Assembly: GCA_024291935.2 (NCBI GenBank) | Contig: CM044315.1 | Location: 78,474,385-78,538,384 of the forward strand | Length of the DNA stretch: 64,000 nucleotides | DNA from: Okapia johnstoni | Taxonomy: Eukaryota; Chordata; Mammalia; Artiodactyla; Giraffidae | Direction of reading: 5' to 3' | In this document: positions 51,301-58,830 of the stretch, piece after piece | How positions within the stretch are numbered: position 1 is the first letter of the stretch | Layout of the letters: each line of letters begins with the position of its first letter | Notes under the pieces: model-generated | What the model saw: the letters and a program-made list of their open reading frames with translations, nothing else | Databases searched by the model: none | Told to the model about the DNA's origin: nothing | Translations under genes and position numbers: made by a program

Positions 51301-52141
51301 CTTTTGGCATGTATATATTTCTAATAACCTTTTAGTATGGAAAGATCATTCTTAGTTTGTAGGCTTACAAAAATAGGCCCTAGTTTCCAATCCATGATCT
51401 ATACTATCTTTCTGAAAATATGTTTTACATTTCACTAACTACTAGATGTCCTTGAAAAAAAAGATTCCATGTTAAAATAAATTTGGCCAGTGTTGTTTCT
51501 TGTTCTCTTGGAGATTTATGAGGCCTATTATATTAAAGATGCAAAAAAGCCCGTCAGTAAGCTTTCTTCTCCTTTGAACTTTGTGGGCTTGTGTGGTGTG
51601 TGTTTGAATTACCTACTTGTATTTCATAGAACTAGTTTCTCTGAATTCTTACCTATATAGAATTTCTAGATTATCTCTTGGTGATCATAGTTTATAATTA
51701 ATCACAGATATGTTTTTCATTATTTTCCTCTAAATTTACTACTTTGTCTATACCTACTAAAAATTTCAATTTAAGATATTCTATATACTTACATGACTAG
51801 ACTAGGTTGCAAGTATGAAATTTAAACATGTGAAAAGAACCAGAGCATCTGATTTCTCAGCACTTTTCTGTGTTACCATGTTTTAACACTGCAAACTTCT
51901 TTTTTCTTTTATCCAGGAAAAGTGGGTTGAAGTTGCCTCAATGAAGGTGCCTAGAGCAGGCATGTGTGTTGTGGCAGTCAACGGGCTTCTCTATGTTTCT
52001 GGAGGTCGATCTTCCAGCCATGATTTCTTGGCTCCAGGTACCTTGGACTCAGTTGAAGTTTATAACCCTCATTCAGATACGTGGACAGAAATTGGCAACA
52101 TGATTACCAGTCGTTGTGAAGGAGGTGTTGCTGTACTATGA
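24042..52141 (+). CDS. IPP: IPP (KLHL27), BTB-BACK-Kelch protein; 8 coding exons, 584 aa
   Basis: Joined CDS: 24042-24333, 26155-26586, 32216-32371, 33834-34001, 41171-41308, 41872-41994, 44120-44340, 51917-52141 (1755 nt with stop). Every junction has an AG acceptor and GT donor and the frame closes exactly, giving 584 residues, the length I recall for human IPP. Domains: BTB about residues 28-128 ([30 protein letters not shown]), BACK about 133-240, linker about 241-288, then six Kelch repeats to the C terminus marked by YAVGG, YAIGG, YALGG, YVVGG, YAVGG and YVSGG. Known for the family: IPP is described as actin-binding, and the mouse gene was named for transcription promoted by an intracisternal A-particle LTR. 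BTB-BACK-Kelch proteins commonly act as CUL3 ubiquitin-ligase adaptors; that role here is inference. The start is the first ATG in exon 2, 50 nt after the acceptor, and agrees with the mammalian N terminus. No disabling lesion was seen. Confidence 0.97.
24351..24555 (-). mobile_element. Bov-tA SINE at the IPP exon 2 donor
   Basis: Reversed Bov-tA (tgtttagttcctaagttgtg to gagccaccagggaagccaat). The perfect 13-bp TSD GTAAGTATTATAT lies at 24338-24350 and 24556-24568. The insertion point is 17 nt after the end of exon 2. Confidence 0.93.
24700..24830 (-). mobile_element. L1 ORF2 fragment
   Basis: The - strand encodes [20 protein letters not shown] and MANRHMKR, a conserved L1 ORF2 stretch. In IPP intron 2. 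Confidence 0.82.
25297..25451 (+). mobile_element. tRNA-derived artiodactyl SINE with perfect TSD
   Basis: gacttccctgatggttcgtt ... A-rich tail. Flanked by AGATTGAATGGAG at 25284-25296 and 25452-25464, a 13-bp perfect duplication. In IPP intron 2. Confidence 0.9.
25765..25998 (+). mobile_element. MIR SINE remnant
   Basis: aaagcatggactttgatgtc; ggagggttaagtgaatgtat; tgtgcctggttcattgttaa. Confidence 0.68.
26155..26586 (+). CDS. IPP: IPP exon 3 (residues 98-242)
   Basis: Acceptor ttccctag|GTATAG completes Gly98 and continues [20 protein letters not shown], the end of the BTB domain. The rest is the BACK domain ([54 protein letters not shown]). It is 432 nt (144 codons), phase 1 in and out, with donor GAAG|GTAATT. 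Confidence 0.96.
26587..28737. other. IPP intron 3, AT-rich, nothing recognised
   Basis: No exon or young insertion identified. A short local duplication of ctcactaactactacta-type sequence lies at about 27358-27412. Confidence 0.5.
28738..28868 (-). mobile_element. tRNA-derived artiodactyl SINE (CHR type)
   Basis: Reversed: acaagggattgaacctaggt ... ggactgccagggaattccc. Confidence 0.8.
29368..29670 (+). mobile_element. BovB 3' end, 0.3 kb
   Basis: Direct-orientation BovB 3' segment ending in the gaactgaactgaactgaatg tail. It lies in IPP intron 3. Confidence 0.85.
30094..31135 (-). mobile_element. BovB LINE interrupted by a nested SINE
   Basis: BovB runs 30094-30865 ([40 protein letters not shown]) and resumes at 31091/31105-31135 after an inserted Bov-tA. 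The insertion is bounded by a 14-nt duplication. Located in IPP intron 3, antisense to the gene. Confidence 0.87.
30866..31090 (+). mobile_element. Bov-tA SINE nested in BovB
   Basis: tRNA-derived head (gtggtaaagaatccgcctgc) followed by the Bov-A body. Flanking duplication CATCTGC[G/A]TATCTG lies at 30852-30865 and 31091-31104. Confidence 0.88.
31996..32060 (-). mobile_element. Short BovB/Bov-tA 3' end fragment
   Basis: About 65 bp of reversed terminal sequence (cagttcagttcagttgctca) in IPP intron 3. Confidence 0.7.
32216..32371 (+). CDS. IPP: IPP exon 4 (residues 242-294)
   Basis: Acceptor tgctttag|GAATATC. It encodes the BACK-to-Kelch linker ([20 protein letters not shown], then [20 protein letters not shown]). 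The stretch RPRKKARK is strongly basic. The exon ends phase 1 inside the first glycine of the first Kelch diglycine, donor GTAG|GTGAGA. Confidence 0.95.
32845..32962 (-). mobile_element. tRNA-derived artiodactyl SINE (CHR type)
   Basis: Reversed: tttttggccatgctgtgcag ... gggactgccagggaatttcc. In IPP intron 4. Confidence 0.78.
33218..33512 (+). mobile_element. tRNA-derived artiodactyl SINE, long form
   Basis: gacatccctggtggtccaat ... caaataaataaataaaa. In IPP intron 4. Confidence 0.82.
33834..34001 (+). CDS. IPP: IPP exon 5, first Kelch repeat
   Basis: Acceptor tttattcag|GTGGATAT; encodes [20 protein letters not shown] through GGMVYAIGG. It is 168 nt (56 codons), phase 1 at both ends, donor GGAG|GTAAAA. 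A sense-orientation BovB block starts about 105 nt after the donor. Confidence 0.95.
34107..34680 (+). mobile_element. BovB 3' end, first of a tandem pair
   Basis: 5'-truncated copy encoding [20 protein letters not shown] and [20 protein letters not shown], ending in the actga tail at 34680. It lies about 105 nt past the IPP exon 5 donor in sense orientation. Confidence 0.9.
34681..37461 (+). mobile_element. BovB LINE, 2.8 kb, second of a tandem pair
   Basis: Begins at the 5' side of the endonuclease region and runs to the 3' tail. A 245-codon open frame (34939-35676) holds the endonuclease ([35 protein letters not shown]). RT follows in broken frames (VWKW-free segment [40 protein letters not shown]). 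The catalytic motif reads YGDD ([11 protein letters not shown]) and is followed by a stop. It is in IPP intron 5 in sense orientation. Confidence 0.93.
37508..37685 (+). mobile_element. tRNA-derived artiodactyl SINE
   Basis: tagtggttaagaatctgcct ... cataaataaataaa. In IPP intron 5. Confidence 0.75.
37855..37978 (-). mobile_element. tRNA-derived artiodactyl SINE (CHR type)
   Basis: Reversed: T run, ggctgcactccatggcacgt ... ttgccagggaaatcccc. Confidence 0.8.
38960..39110 (+). mobile_element. Old L1 3'UTR-like remnant
   Basis: agatataattcacatatcat; gtgcaaccatcaccactaat, a common mammalian repeat segment. Family uncertain. Confidence 0.45.
39340..39890 (-). mobile_element. Old L1 remnant
   Basis: Resembles reversed L1 (tctattccattgatctctct; gcttggctattctacctctt). 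In IPP intron 5. Confidence 0.55.
39893..40470 (+). mobile_element. Old L1 3'UTR remnant hosting BOV-A2
   Basis: tatgattccacttatatgag before the SINE; gaatggggagttactgttta and catcactgaactatattttt after it, ending in caataaaaag. Both parts are colinear with one L1M-type 3'UTR. Confidence 0.6.
39995..40276 (+). mobile_element. BOV-A2 SINE (dimer) with CAG-repeat tail
   Basis: Two related Bov-A units (39997-40115 and 40139-40255), each with the ctccagtattcttgcctgga-type core, end in a (CAG)n/(AGC)n tract at about 40256-40276. It is inserted in an old L1 3'UTR in IPP intron 5. Confidence 0.87.
40644..40727. mobile_element. Mariner-type palindromic MITE; miR-2284/2285-like hairpin
   Basis: TATTGGGTTGGCCAACAGTT pairs with AACTTTTGGGCCAAGCCAAA across a short centre, an 84-bp near-palindrome starting and ending with TA, the mariner target. 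The 3' arm (aaaagctgaacaaacttttg) resembles the mature sequences I recall for the bovine miR-2284/2285 family, with substitutions. It lies in IPP intron 5. Expression cannot be judged. Confidence 0.72.
41171..41308 (+). CDS. IPP: IPP exon 6, second Kelch repeat
   Basis: Acceptor tttgactcag|GTGAAAAG; encodes [20 protein letters not shown] through YGAIYALG. It is 138 nt (46 codons), phase 1 at both ends. The donor G|GTAATT splits the glycine of YALGG. Confidence 0.95.
41872..41994 (+). CDS. IPP: IPP exon 7, third Kelch repeat
   Basis: Acceptor cctttattcag|GTGGTTGG; encodes [20 protein letters not shown] then [20 protein letters not shown]. It is 123 nt (41 codons), phase 1 at both ends, donor CAAG|GTAATT. 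It has no long open frame of its own in isolation and was placed by frame and homology. Confidence 0.95.
42093..42212 (-). mobile_element. BovB 3' end fragment
   Basis: Reversed BovB 3' terminal sequence (gttcagttcaggcactcagtc) of about 120 bp in IPP intron 7. Confidence 0.75.
42424..42622 (+). mobile_element. Bov-tA SINE
   Basis: Head gcttccccgatggctcaatt; body end ttggacacgactgagcaact. In IPP intron 7. Confidence 0.87.
42805..42889 (+). repeat. 85-bp direct repeat, left copy
   Basis: From acactgataggtaattaata to tttatatgtacctgtag. By eye about 10 mismatches in 85 to the copy at 43103-43187, with no length difference. Confidence 0.85.
42890..43102 (+). mobile_element. Bov-tA SINE between two 85-bp direct repeats
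   Basis: Head gcttccctgatggctcagca, then the Bov-A body to gtgactgagcaaataagcaa. It lies exactly between the duplicated segments 42805-42889 and 43103-43187. Confidence 0.85.
43103..43187 (+). repeat. 85-bp direct repeat, right copy
   Basis: From acactgagaggtacttaata to tttatatgtagctgtag; partner of 42805-42889. Confidence 0.85.
43385..43560. mobile_element. Ancient SINE or DNA-element remnant
   Basis: catagagctggagaggcatc ... agatgaggaagctgaagatc is a recurrent old mammalian repeat. I cannot name the family securely. Confidence 0.4.
44120..44340 (+). CDS. IPP: IPP exon 8, Kelch repeats 4 and 5
   Basis: Acceptor ccattttcag|GTTTAATT; encodes [20 protein letters not shown] through [20 protein letters not shown]. 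It is 221 nt, enters in phase 1 and leaves in phase 0 at donor GAAGAG|GTAGGT. It is the only exon carrying two diglycine motifs. Confidence 0.95.
44397..44590 (+). mobile_element. Bov-tA SINE
   Basis: Head gcttcctttgtggctcagac, 57 nt after the IPP exon 8 donor. Body end is slightly deleted. Confidence 0.87.
44594..45140 (-). mobile_element. BovB LINE, 3' 0.55 kb
   Basis: Reversed 3' end at 44594 up to the [28 protein letters not shown] region and beyond. Decayed, with stops, in IPP intron 8. Confidence 0.83.
45145..47990 (-). mobile_element. Old L1-like remnant with nested insertions
   Basis: Discontinuous reversed L1/HAL1-like sequence (tctactttgtcttgatacta; gaagtcggtagtcaatcttg; ttagctctagaagatatttt). 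Nested: a reversed tRNA-derived SINE about 46135-46325, a Bov-tA 46332-46470, an artiodactyl L1 end 46583-46635 and a SINE piece 47195-47262. 47040-47390 looks like a separate L1 3'UTR in + orientation. Boundaries are approximate. In IPP intron 8. Confidence 0.5.
46332..46470 (-). mobile_element. Bov-tA fragment
   Basis: Reversed body (gctcagttgctcagttgtgt to cttcctccaggggtcttcct); head missing. Confidence 0.75.
48175..48900. mobile_element. Ancient LTR-like mammalian repeat
   Basis: Segments such as gtgatcccttcctcaggttc, tggctcacagaactctggga and aggaaattccaagggactta recur across mammals. Family not resolved. An AT-rich insertion lies around 48390-48470. Confidence 0.4.
49818..50030 (+). mobile_element. 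Bov-tA SINE
   Basis: Head gcctcccagggggtgcagtg; body end agagttggacatgactgacc. In IPP intron 8. Confidence 0.86.
50545..50675 (-). mobile_element. tRNA-derived artiodactyl SINE (CHR type)
   Basis: Reversed: T run, ccaccagggttcaaacctgt ... ggaccaccagggaaatccc. Confidence 0.82.
51225..51400 (+). mobile_element. Old DNA transposon remnant (hAT-like)
   Basis: agagttagcaaactttctgt ... agtaaatgttttaggccttg is a common mammalian nonautonomous element. Family uncertain. Confidence 0.4.
51917..52141 (+). CDS. IPP: IPP exon 9, terminal coding part
   Basis: Acceptor ctttttatccag-type (ttttatccag|GAAAAG); encodes [20 protein letters not shown], the sixth Kelch diglycine in YVSGG, and ends [14 protein letters not shown] before TGA at 52139-52141. 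It is 75 codons including the stop. The 3'UTR follows in the same exon. Confidence 0.96.
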   Translation, partial: EKWVEVASMKVPRAGMCVVAVNGLLYVSGGRSSSHDFLAPGTLDSVEVYNPHSDTWTEIGNMITSRCEGGVAVL

Positions 52142-53840
52142 AATAGAAAGCATTAAGACAGCAAAAGAAACATTTTAAAAATGCAGGATCTCACTTTTTG
52201 CAAATCACACTTGTATTTGGTGATAGGACCCTTTCTGTTTTCTGTGAATTTGGTAGAAAAATGACTAAAGAATTTTTTTAAAAGAATTTGAGTGAGAAGT
52301 GATAGTGGAATATATCCTAAATTAATAAAGAATTCTCACAAATTTGCCAAGCTGATCAACAGATGCTGTTTATGCTCTAGAATTGTCCAGTTAGGAGTAG
52401 AGTCCTATTTGTAAAAATAATTTGCCAGAAGCTTCTTGGCAAATAGTCCCTTTAGCCGCTTCTCCAGTTCAGTTTAAGCTACAACATGACCATTGTGTGA
52501 TGTAAGAATATCTAATGAGACAGTTTAAAGATGTCTATACATTCATGATTCAGCTCAGAGTACAATTTTCCATGGCCATAGTTTAACTTATAGAGAAGCC
52601 AATGAGACAATTTCCTACTTCTGTTTTATTCCTAGTTTTCACTAACCCCAAACATTTTATTGGCAGCAGGTATACTGGGAGGGACATGTTGGAAATATCT
52701 AGCTATTTATATAAATTTTTGCCTGTTGATAACAGCATTAAAAAAAAGCTCTTGTTCACTTATGTTTTTGTTTTGATGCTGGAATGCAAGTGAGAAATTA
52801 ATAGGAGATTCTTAGTGACAGTCCTTTATTGCAATAGGATGGTGTAATGGGTGATAGAGGCCAGCTGGTTATATGCACCTTTTTCTAAAAATATGTTTAG
52901 CTTTGGGAAGAGGGAATTTATTAGATTACCAAGCTTTATGAAGCATACTCATACTTAGGCAAGCCTAAGTATCAACTTAGTACAAAGCCGCAGCCTGGCT
53001 TGGAGAAGATGGAATTGTAGGTCCCTGTACTTTTTATAGACACTAACTCATAAATGTAAAAGCTTCTGATCCAAAACTGCTTCTCAAAACTTACTTTCTC
53101 AAAGAAGCATTCTAAAGAAGTGTTCTCTATTTCTGAGACAAAGATTTTGTGTACATGATCATCACTTTTATTTCTACTAGTCAGTTGGAGCCATATACAT
53201 TAAAGGTCTTAAACATTTAGGTTTACCTAGCTGTTCCAGGATTTGATTTGTATATCCCTGATTTCCCCTTTTCTTTATGAAAGTCCTTTAGTATATTATA
53301 GGCATCGGTGGCTTATTTAGATAGAAAACCTTTGGTAAGCATTAAAGACTCAGGTCCGAAATATTGGATTGATCCACAAGGATACTTCACAATTTAATCA
53401 TATGCATCTTTTAAGAAAAGCTTATGTAGTGCAGACAGAAAGCTCTGTGTCCCATTCTTTTGCATATCCTGAAAGTCTGAAGGGTCACAGATGGCTGATT
53501 GGGATGTGTAAAATGTCAAGGAATGAAGTATCAAGATAATGTATAAACTAAGCTGTAACTCATGTGCCTTTAATATTTCTAGTTGAGAATGTGTTCAAAA
53601 GAGATTTACAAATTTTCCTATCAGTTAATTTTCATTATTGCCTGGTGCCAGCCTAAAATGGCAGTATGAAGGGAGGCATTTTGTACTGCTATGATGGAAA
53701 TGTAGTCTAGACAATCAGTGTTTGGGCTTAAATAGATCCAGATGACGCCTGAAAATAAGTAATTGTAAATAAACTTATTTCCTAGGAAATGACAGATTGT
53801 TTTAAAAAGAATGTACTAATAAAGTGTTTTGATTTTTTTT
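52142..53840 (+). other. IPP: IPP 3'UTR
   Basis: About 1.7 kb after the stop without an obvious young SINE or LINE. AATAAA hexamers lie at 52324-52329, 53768-53773 and 53818-53823. The last is followed by a T-rich stretch, so cleavage near 53840 is most likely, and the first could give a short-UTR isoform. The end point is inferred. Confidence 0.75.
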
Positions 53841-53994
53841 TGTCTTTTGCTTTTCCTCGTATTACTCATCAACTTAGTTTATTAGCAGCATTCTTGGATT
53901 ACAAGGATCGCCCACGAATTTTAGTGTTTCAGCTTTAAGGATCTGCACATTTAGTTTTACATTTAATTTTTTTCTGAGCAACTATTAACATGAT

Positions 53995-56900
53995 AAGTCT
54001 AAATTTGGCAATAAGGAGTTCATGATCTCAGCCACAGTCTGCTCCCGGTTTTGTTTTTGCTGAGTATATAGAGCTTCTCCATCTTTGGCTGCAAAGAATA
54101 TAATTAATATGATTTCAGTGTTGGCCATCCGGTGATGTCCATGTGTAGAGTCTTCTCTTGTGTTGTTGGAAGAGGGTGTTTGCTATGACCAGTGCGTACT
54201 CTTGGCAAAACTCTATCAGCCTTTGCCCTGCTTCATCCTGTACTCCAAAGCCAAATTTGCCTGTTACTCCAGGTGTTTCTTGACTTCTTACTTTTGCATT
54301 CCAGTCCCCTAAAATGAAAATCTTCTTTGGGTGTTAGTTCTAGAAGGTCTTGTAGGTCTTCATAGAACCGTTCAATTTCAGCTTCTTCAGCATTACTGGT
54401 CAGGGCATAAACTTGGATTACCATGATATTGAATGGCTTGCCTTGGAAACGAACAGAGATCATTCTGTTGTTTTTGAGATTGCATCCAAGTACTGCATTT
54501 CAGGCCCTTTTGTTGACTATGATGGCTATTCCATTTCTTCTAAGGGATTCCTGCCCACAGCAGTAGATATAATGGTCATCTGAGTTAAATTCGCCCATTC
54601 CAGTCCATTTTAGTTTGCTGATTCCTAGAATGTTGATGTTCACTCTTGCCATCTCCTGTTTGACCACTTCCAATTTGCCTTGATTCATGGACCTAACATT
54701 CTAGGTTCCTATGCAGTATTGCTCTTTACAGCATCGGACCTTGCTTCTACCACTAGTCACATCCACAACTGGGTGTTGTTTTTGCTTTGGCTCCATCCCT
54801 GTACTCTTTCTGGAGTTATTTCTCCACTAATCTCCAGTGGTATATTGGGCACCTACCAACCTGGGGAGTTCATCTTTCAGTGTCCTATCTTTTTGCCTTT
54901 TCATACGGTTCATGGGGTTCTCAAGGCAAGAATACTGAAGTGGTTTGGCATTCCCTTCTCCAGTGGACAACATTCTGTCAGACCTCTCCACCATGACCTG
55001 TCCGTCTTGGGTGGCCCCACATGGCATGGCTTAGTTTCACTGAGTTAGACAAGGCTAACTTGTGGTCCGTGTGATCAGATTAGCTAGTTGTCTGTGACTG
55101 TGGTTTCAGTCAACCACTAGACCATTCAGATATGACCTAAATCAAATCCCTTATTATATAGAAGTGAGAAATAGATTTAAGGGACTAGATCTGATAGACG
55201 AGTGCCTGAAGAACTATGGACAGAGGTTCATGACATTGTACAGGAGACAGGGATCAAGACCATCCCCAAGAAAAAGAAATGCAAAAACGCAAAATGGCTG
55301 TCTGAGGAAAGTGAAAAGAAAGTGAAGTCCTTCAGTCATGTCCGACTGTTTGCGACCCTGTGGACTCTAGCCACCAGGCTCCTCCGTCCATGGTATTCTC
55401 CAGGCAAGAATACTGGAATGGGTTGCCATTTCCTTCTCCAGGGGTCTTCCTAACCCAGGGATCAAACCCAGGTCTCCCACATTGCAGGCAGACACTTTAA
55501 CCTCTGAGCCACCAGGGAAGCCCTTACAAATAGCTGTGAAAAGAAGAGAAGTGAAAAGCAAAGGAGGATAGGAAAGATATAAGCATCTGAATGCAGAGTT
55601 CCAAAGAATAGCAAGGAGAGATAAGAAAGCCTTCCTTAGTGATCAGTGCAAAGAAATAGAGGAAAACAATAGAATGGGAAAGACTAGAGGTCTCTTCAAG
55701 AAAATTAGAGATTCCAAGGGAACATTTCATGCAAAGACGGGCTCAATAAAGGACAGAAATGGTATGGACCTAACAGAAGCAGAAGATACTAAGAAGAGGT
55801 GGCAAGAATACACAGAGGAACTGTATAAAAGATCTTCATGACCCAGATAATCACGATGGTATGATCACTCACCTAGAGCCAGATATCCTGGAATGTGAAG
55901 TCAAGTGGGCCTTAGGAAGCATCACTACAAACAAAGCTAGTGGAGGTGATGGAATTCCAGTTGAGCTATTTCAAATCCTAAAAAGGATGCTGTGAAAGTG
56001 CTGTACTCAATATGCCAGCAAATTTGGAAACCTCAGCAGTGGCCACAGGACTGGAAAAGGTCAGTTTTCGTTCCAATCCAAAAGAAAGGGAATGCCAAAG
56101 AATGCTCAAACTACCACACAATTGCACTCATCTCACACACTAATAAAGTAATGCTCAAAATTCTTCAAGACAGACTTCAGCAATCGTGAACCGTGAACTT
56201 CCAAATGTTCAAGCCGGATTTAGAAGAGGCAGAGGAACCAGAGATCAAATTGCCAACATCTGCTGGATCATCAAAAAAGCATGAGAGTTCCAGAAAATCA
56301 TCTCTGCTTTATTGACTATGCCAAAGCCTTTGACTGCGTGGATCACAATAAACTGTGAAAGATTAGGAAAGAGATGGGAATACCAGACCACTTGACCTGC
56401 CTCTTGAGAAACCTGTATGCAGGTCAGGAAGCAACAGTTAGAACTGGACATGGAACAACAGACTGGTTCCAAATAGGAAAAGGAATACGTCAAGGCTGTA
56501 TATTGTCACCCTGCTTATTTAACTTATATGCAGAGGACATCATGAGAAATGCTGGGCTGGATGAAGCACAAGCTGGAATCAAGACTGCTGGGAGAAATAT
56601 CAGTAACCTCAGATATGCAGATGACACCACCTTTATGGCAGAAAGTGAAAAAAAACTAAAGAGCTTCTCTATGAAAGTGAAAGAGGAGAGTGAAAAGGTT
56701 GGCTTAAAGCTCAACATTCAGAAAACTAAGATCATGGCATCTGGTCCCATCACTTCATGGCAAATAGATGGGGAAACAGTGGCTGACTTTATTTTTTTGG
56801 GCTCCAAAACCACTGCAGATGGTGATTGCAGCCATGAAATTAAAGGACGCTTACTCCTTGGAAGGGAAGTTATGACCAGCCTAGACAGCATATTAAAAGC

Positions 56901-57385
56901 AGAGACATTACTTTGTCAACAAAGATCCATCTCATCAAGGCTGTGCTTTTTCCAGTAGTCATGTATGGATGTGAGAGTTGGACTATAAAGAAAGCTGAGC
57001 GCCAAAGAATTGATACCTTTGAACTATGGTGTTGGAGAAGACTCTTGAGAGTCCCTTGGACTGCAAGGAGATCCAACCAGTCCATCCTAAAGGAGATCAG
57101 TCCTGGGTGTTCATTGGAAGGACTGATGTTGAAGCTGAAACTCCAGTACATCATCTCCACCTGATGGGAACAGCTGACTCATTTGAAAAGACCCTGATGC
57201 TGGGAAAGATTGAAGGAAGGAGGAGAAGTGGATGACAGAGGATGAGATGGTTGGATGGCATCACTGACTCAGTGGACATGGGTTTGGGTGGACTCTGGGA
57301 GTTGGTGATGGACAGGGAGGCCTGATGTGCTGTGATTCGTGGGGTCGCAAAGAGTCGGACACGACTGAGTGACTGAACTGAACTG
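53995..57385 (+). mobile_element. BovB LINE with inverted 5' part (twin-primed structure)
   Basis: 53995-55112 is BovB 5' sequence on the - strand (endonuclease; [20 protein letters not shown]). 55113-57385 is the rest in + orientation ([40 protein letters not shown]), ending in the actga tail. About 25 nt present in the 34.7-37.5 kb copy are lost at the junction. Flanks ATTAACATGAT (53984-53994) and ATTAACCTGAT (57386-57396) form an 11-bp TSD with one mismatch. A Bov-tA SINE interrupts the direct part. Confidence 0.93.
55308..55521 (-). mobile_element. Bov-tA SINE nested in the inverted BovB
   Basis: Complete reversed Bov-tA: body end (gtccttcagtcatgtccgac) to tRNA-like head (cctctgagccaccagggaag). 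BovB sequence matches on both sides (ctgtctgagga before, ccttacaaa after). Confidence 0.88.
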
Positions 57386-57476
57386 ATTAACCTGATCTTC
57401 CCACAAAATATCTAACAATTCAATATACTTCTAAATATTCTGTCCAATGTACTTAAAAATCATACATATTGTAGAG

Positions 57477-57592
57477 AAATCCCTCAAGGTCCAGTAGTTA
57501 GGACTCCACACTTCCACTGCAGGGCGCATGGGTTTGATAGCTGGATGAGAGCTAAGATCCTGCACACAGTATGGTGTGGGTGAAAAAAAATA
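57477..57592 (+). mobile_element. tRNA-derived artiodactyl SINE (CHR type)
   Basis: aatccctcaaggtccagtag ... gtgtgggtgaaaaaaaat. Confidence 0.75.
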
Positions 57593-57889
57593 AGGGGTCA
57601 GTTAGCTTGAACATGTGACTTGCCTGTATTATGAGAGATTGAGATCAGAGAAAAGTTCTAAGTCCGTGTAGTACTCATGCAGTTTAGAAGCAAAGAAGTA
57701 ATTTTCCTCACTGAAACAATCTGAATAGAATCTGAAAAGATCTTCTGAAGTGTATGAGCTTTCTTTCCTTCAGTATCAGGCTGTTGTAAACTTTTCTCTA
57801 CATTAATAAAGGATCATTTGGTGATTTTAGCCTCAGGCTTTAACTGGTAAGCTTCCCAATGATCAGAACAAGCTCTAGCTCCATAGTAT

Positions 57890-58235
57890 TATATGTTTGC
57901 TAGGACTGTTTCATTTAACAAAGTACTGCAGAAATTTATTGTCTCAGTTTTGGATGCCTGAAATCTGAAATCAAGGTGTTGGTGGAGTTAGTTCCTTCTG
58001 AGGGCTAAGAAGGAGAGATCTCTTCAAGGCTTCTCCTTGGCAAGTAGATCTTCAAGTTCACTGGTATTCTCTCTATATACATGTTTATCTCTAAATTTTC
58101 CCTTGTTATAAGAACACCAGTAATATTACATTACAATCTACCCTTATAATCTCACTTTAACCTTATTACGTCTGTAAAGACCCCTGTCTCCAAGTAAGGT
58201 TACATTCTGAGACGTGTATTGGGACTTGAATACAC
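57890..58235 (+). mobile_element. Ancient mammalian repeat, family unresolved
   Basis: cagaaatttattgtctcagt; gaaatcaaggtgttggtgga; tccaagtaaggttacattct recur widely in mammals. Confidence 0.4.
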
Positions 58236-58344
58236 AAAAAAGTAAACAAGTTACTAGATTATGATCTTTCTATAGCAAGAATCACTGAAGTGGAAATTAT
58301 ATATATATATACTTATGAAATTTCTTACCTAATATTTGAATATT

Positions 58345-58478
58345 TATACAAAGGTAGGCAACCCGCTCCAGTATTCTTCCTAGAGAATTCCATGGACAGA
58401 GCCTGGCAGGCTTCAGTCCATACAGTCCATGGGGTCGCAAAGAGTTGGACACGACTGAGTGACTAACAGAGAGAGATA
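58345..58478 (+). mobile_element. Bov-tA body fragment
   Basis: gcaacccgctccagtattct to gacacgactgagtgactaac; headless. Confidence 0.8.
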
Positions 58479-58624
58479 CAAAGGTTAAAAGACTAGGTTT
58501 TCAAGTTAGAATCCAAGGTATTGTTTTTGCTGTTTTAAAAAGTCTCTGTTATGAGTTGACTTGCAAAACTAGATAGAACACTATAAAAATGACTCCAGAT
58601 TGACTTTTCCTAGTTTGTACATGC

Positions 58625-58770
58625 GTGCATGCTAAGTCATGTCAGTAGTGTCTGACTCTTTGTGACTCAGTGGACTGTAGCCCACCAGGCTCCTCTGTCT
58701 GTGGGATTTTTCAGGCAAGAATACTGGAGTAGGTTGCCATGCCCTTCTCCAGGGGATCTTGCTGGTCACT
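58625..58770 (-). mobile_element. Bov-tA fragment
   Basis: Reversed: gctaagtcatgtcagtagtg to cccttctccaggggatcttg. Confidence 0.8.
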
Positions 58771-58830
58771 TTATTAAGTATTTTTTTACCAGTTGGTGTT
58801 ATGTTTGGAGATAAGTTGTATCTACTTGTT

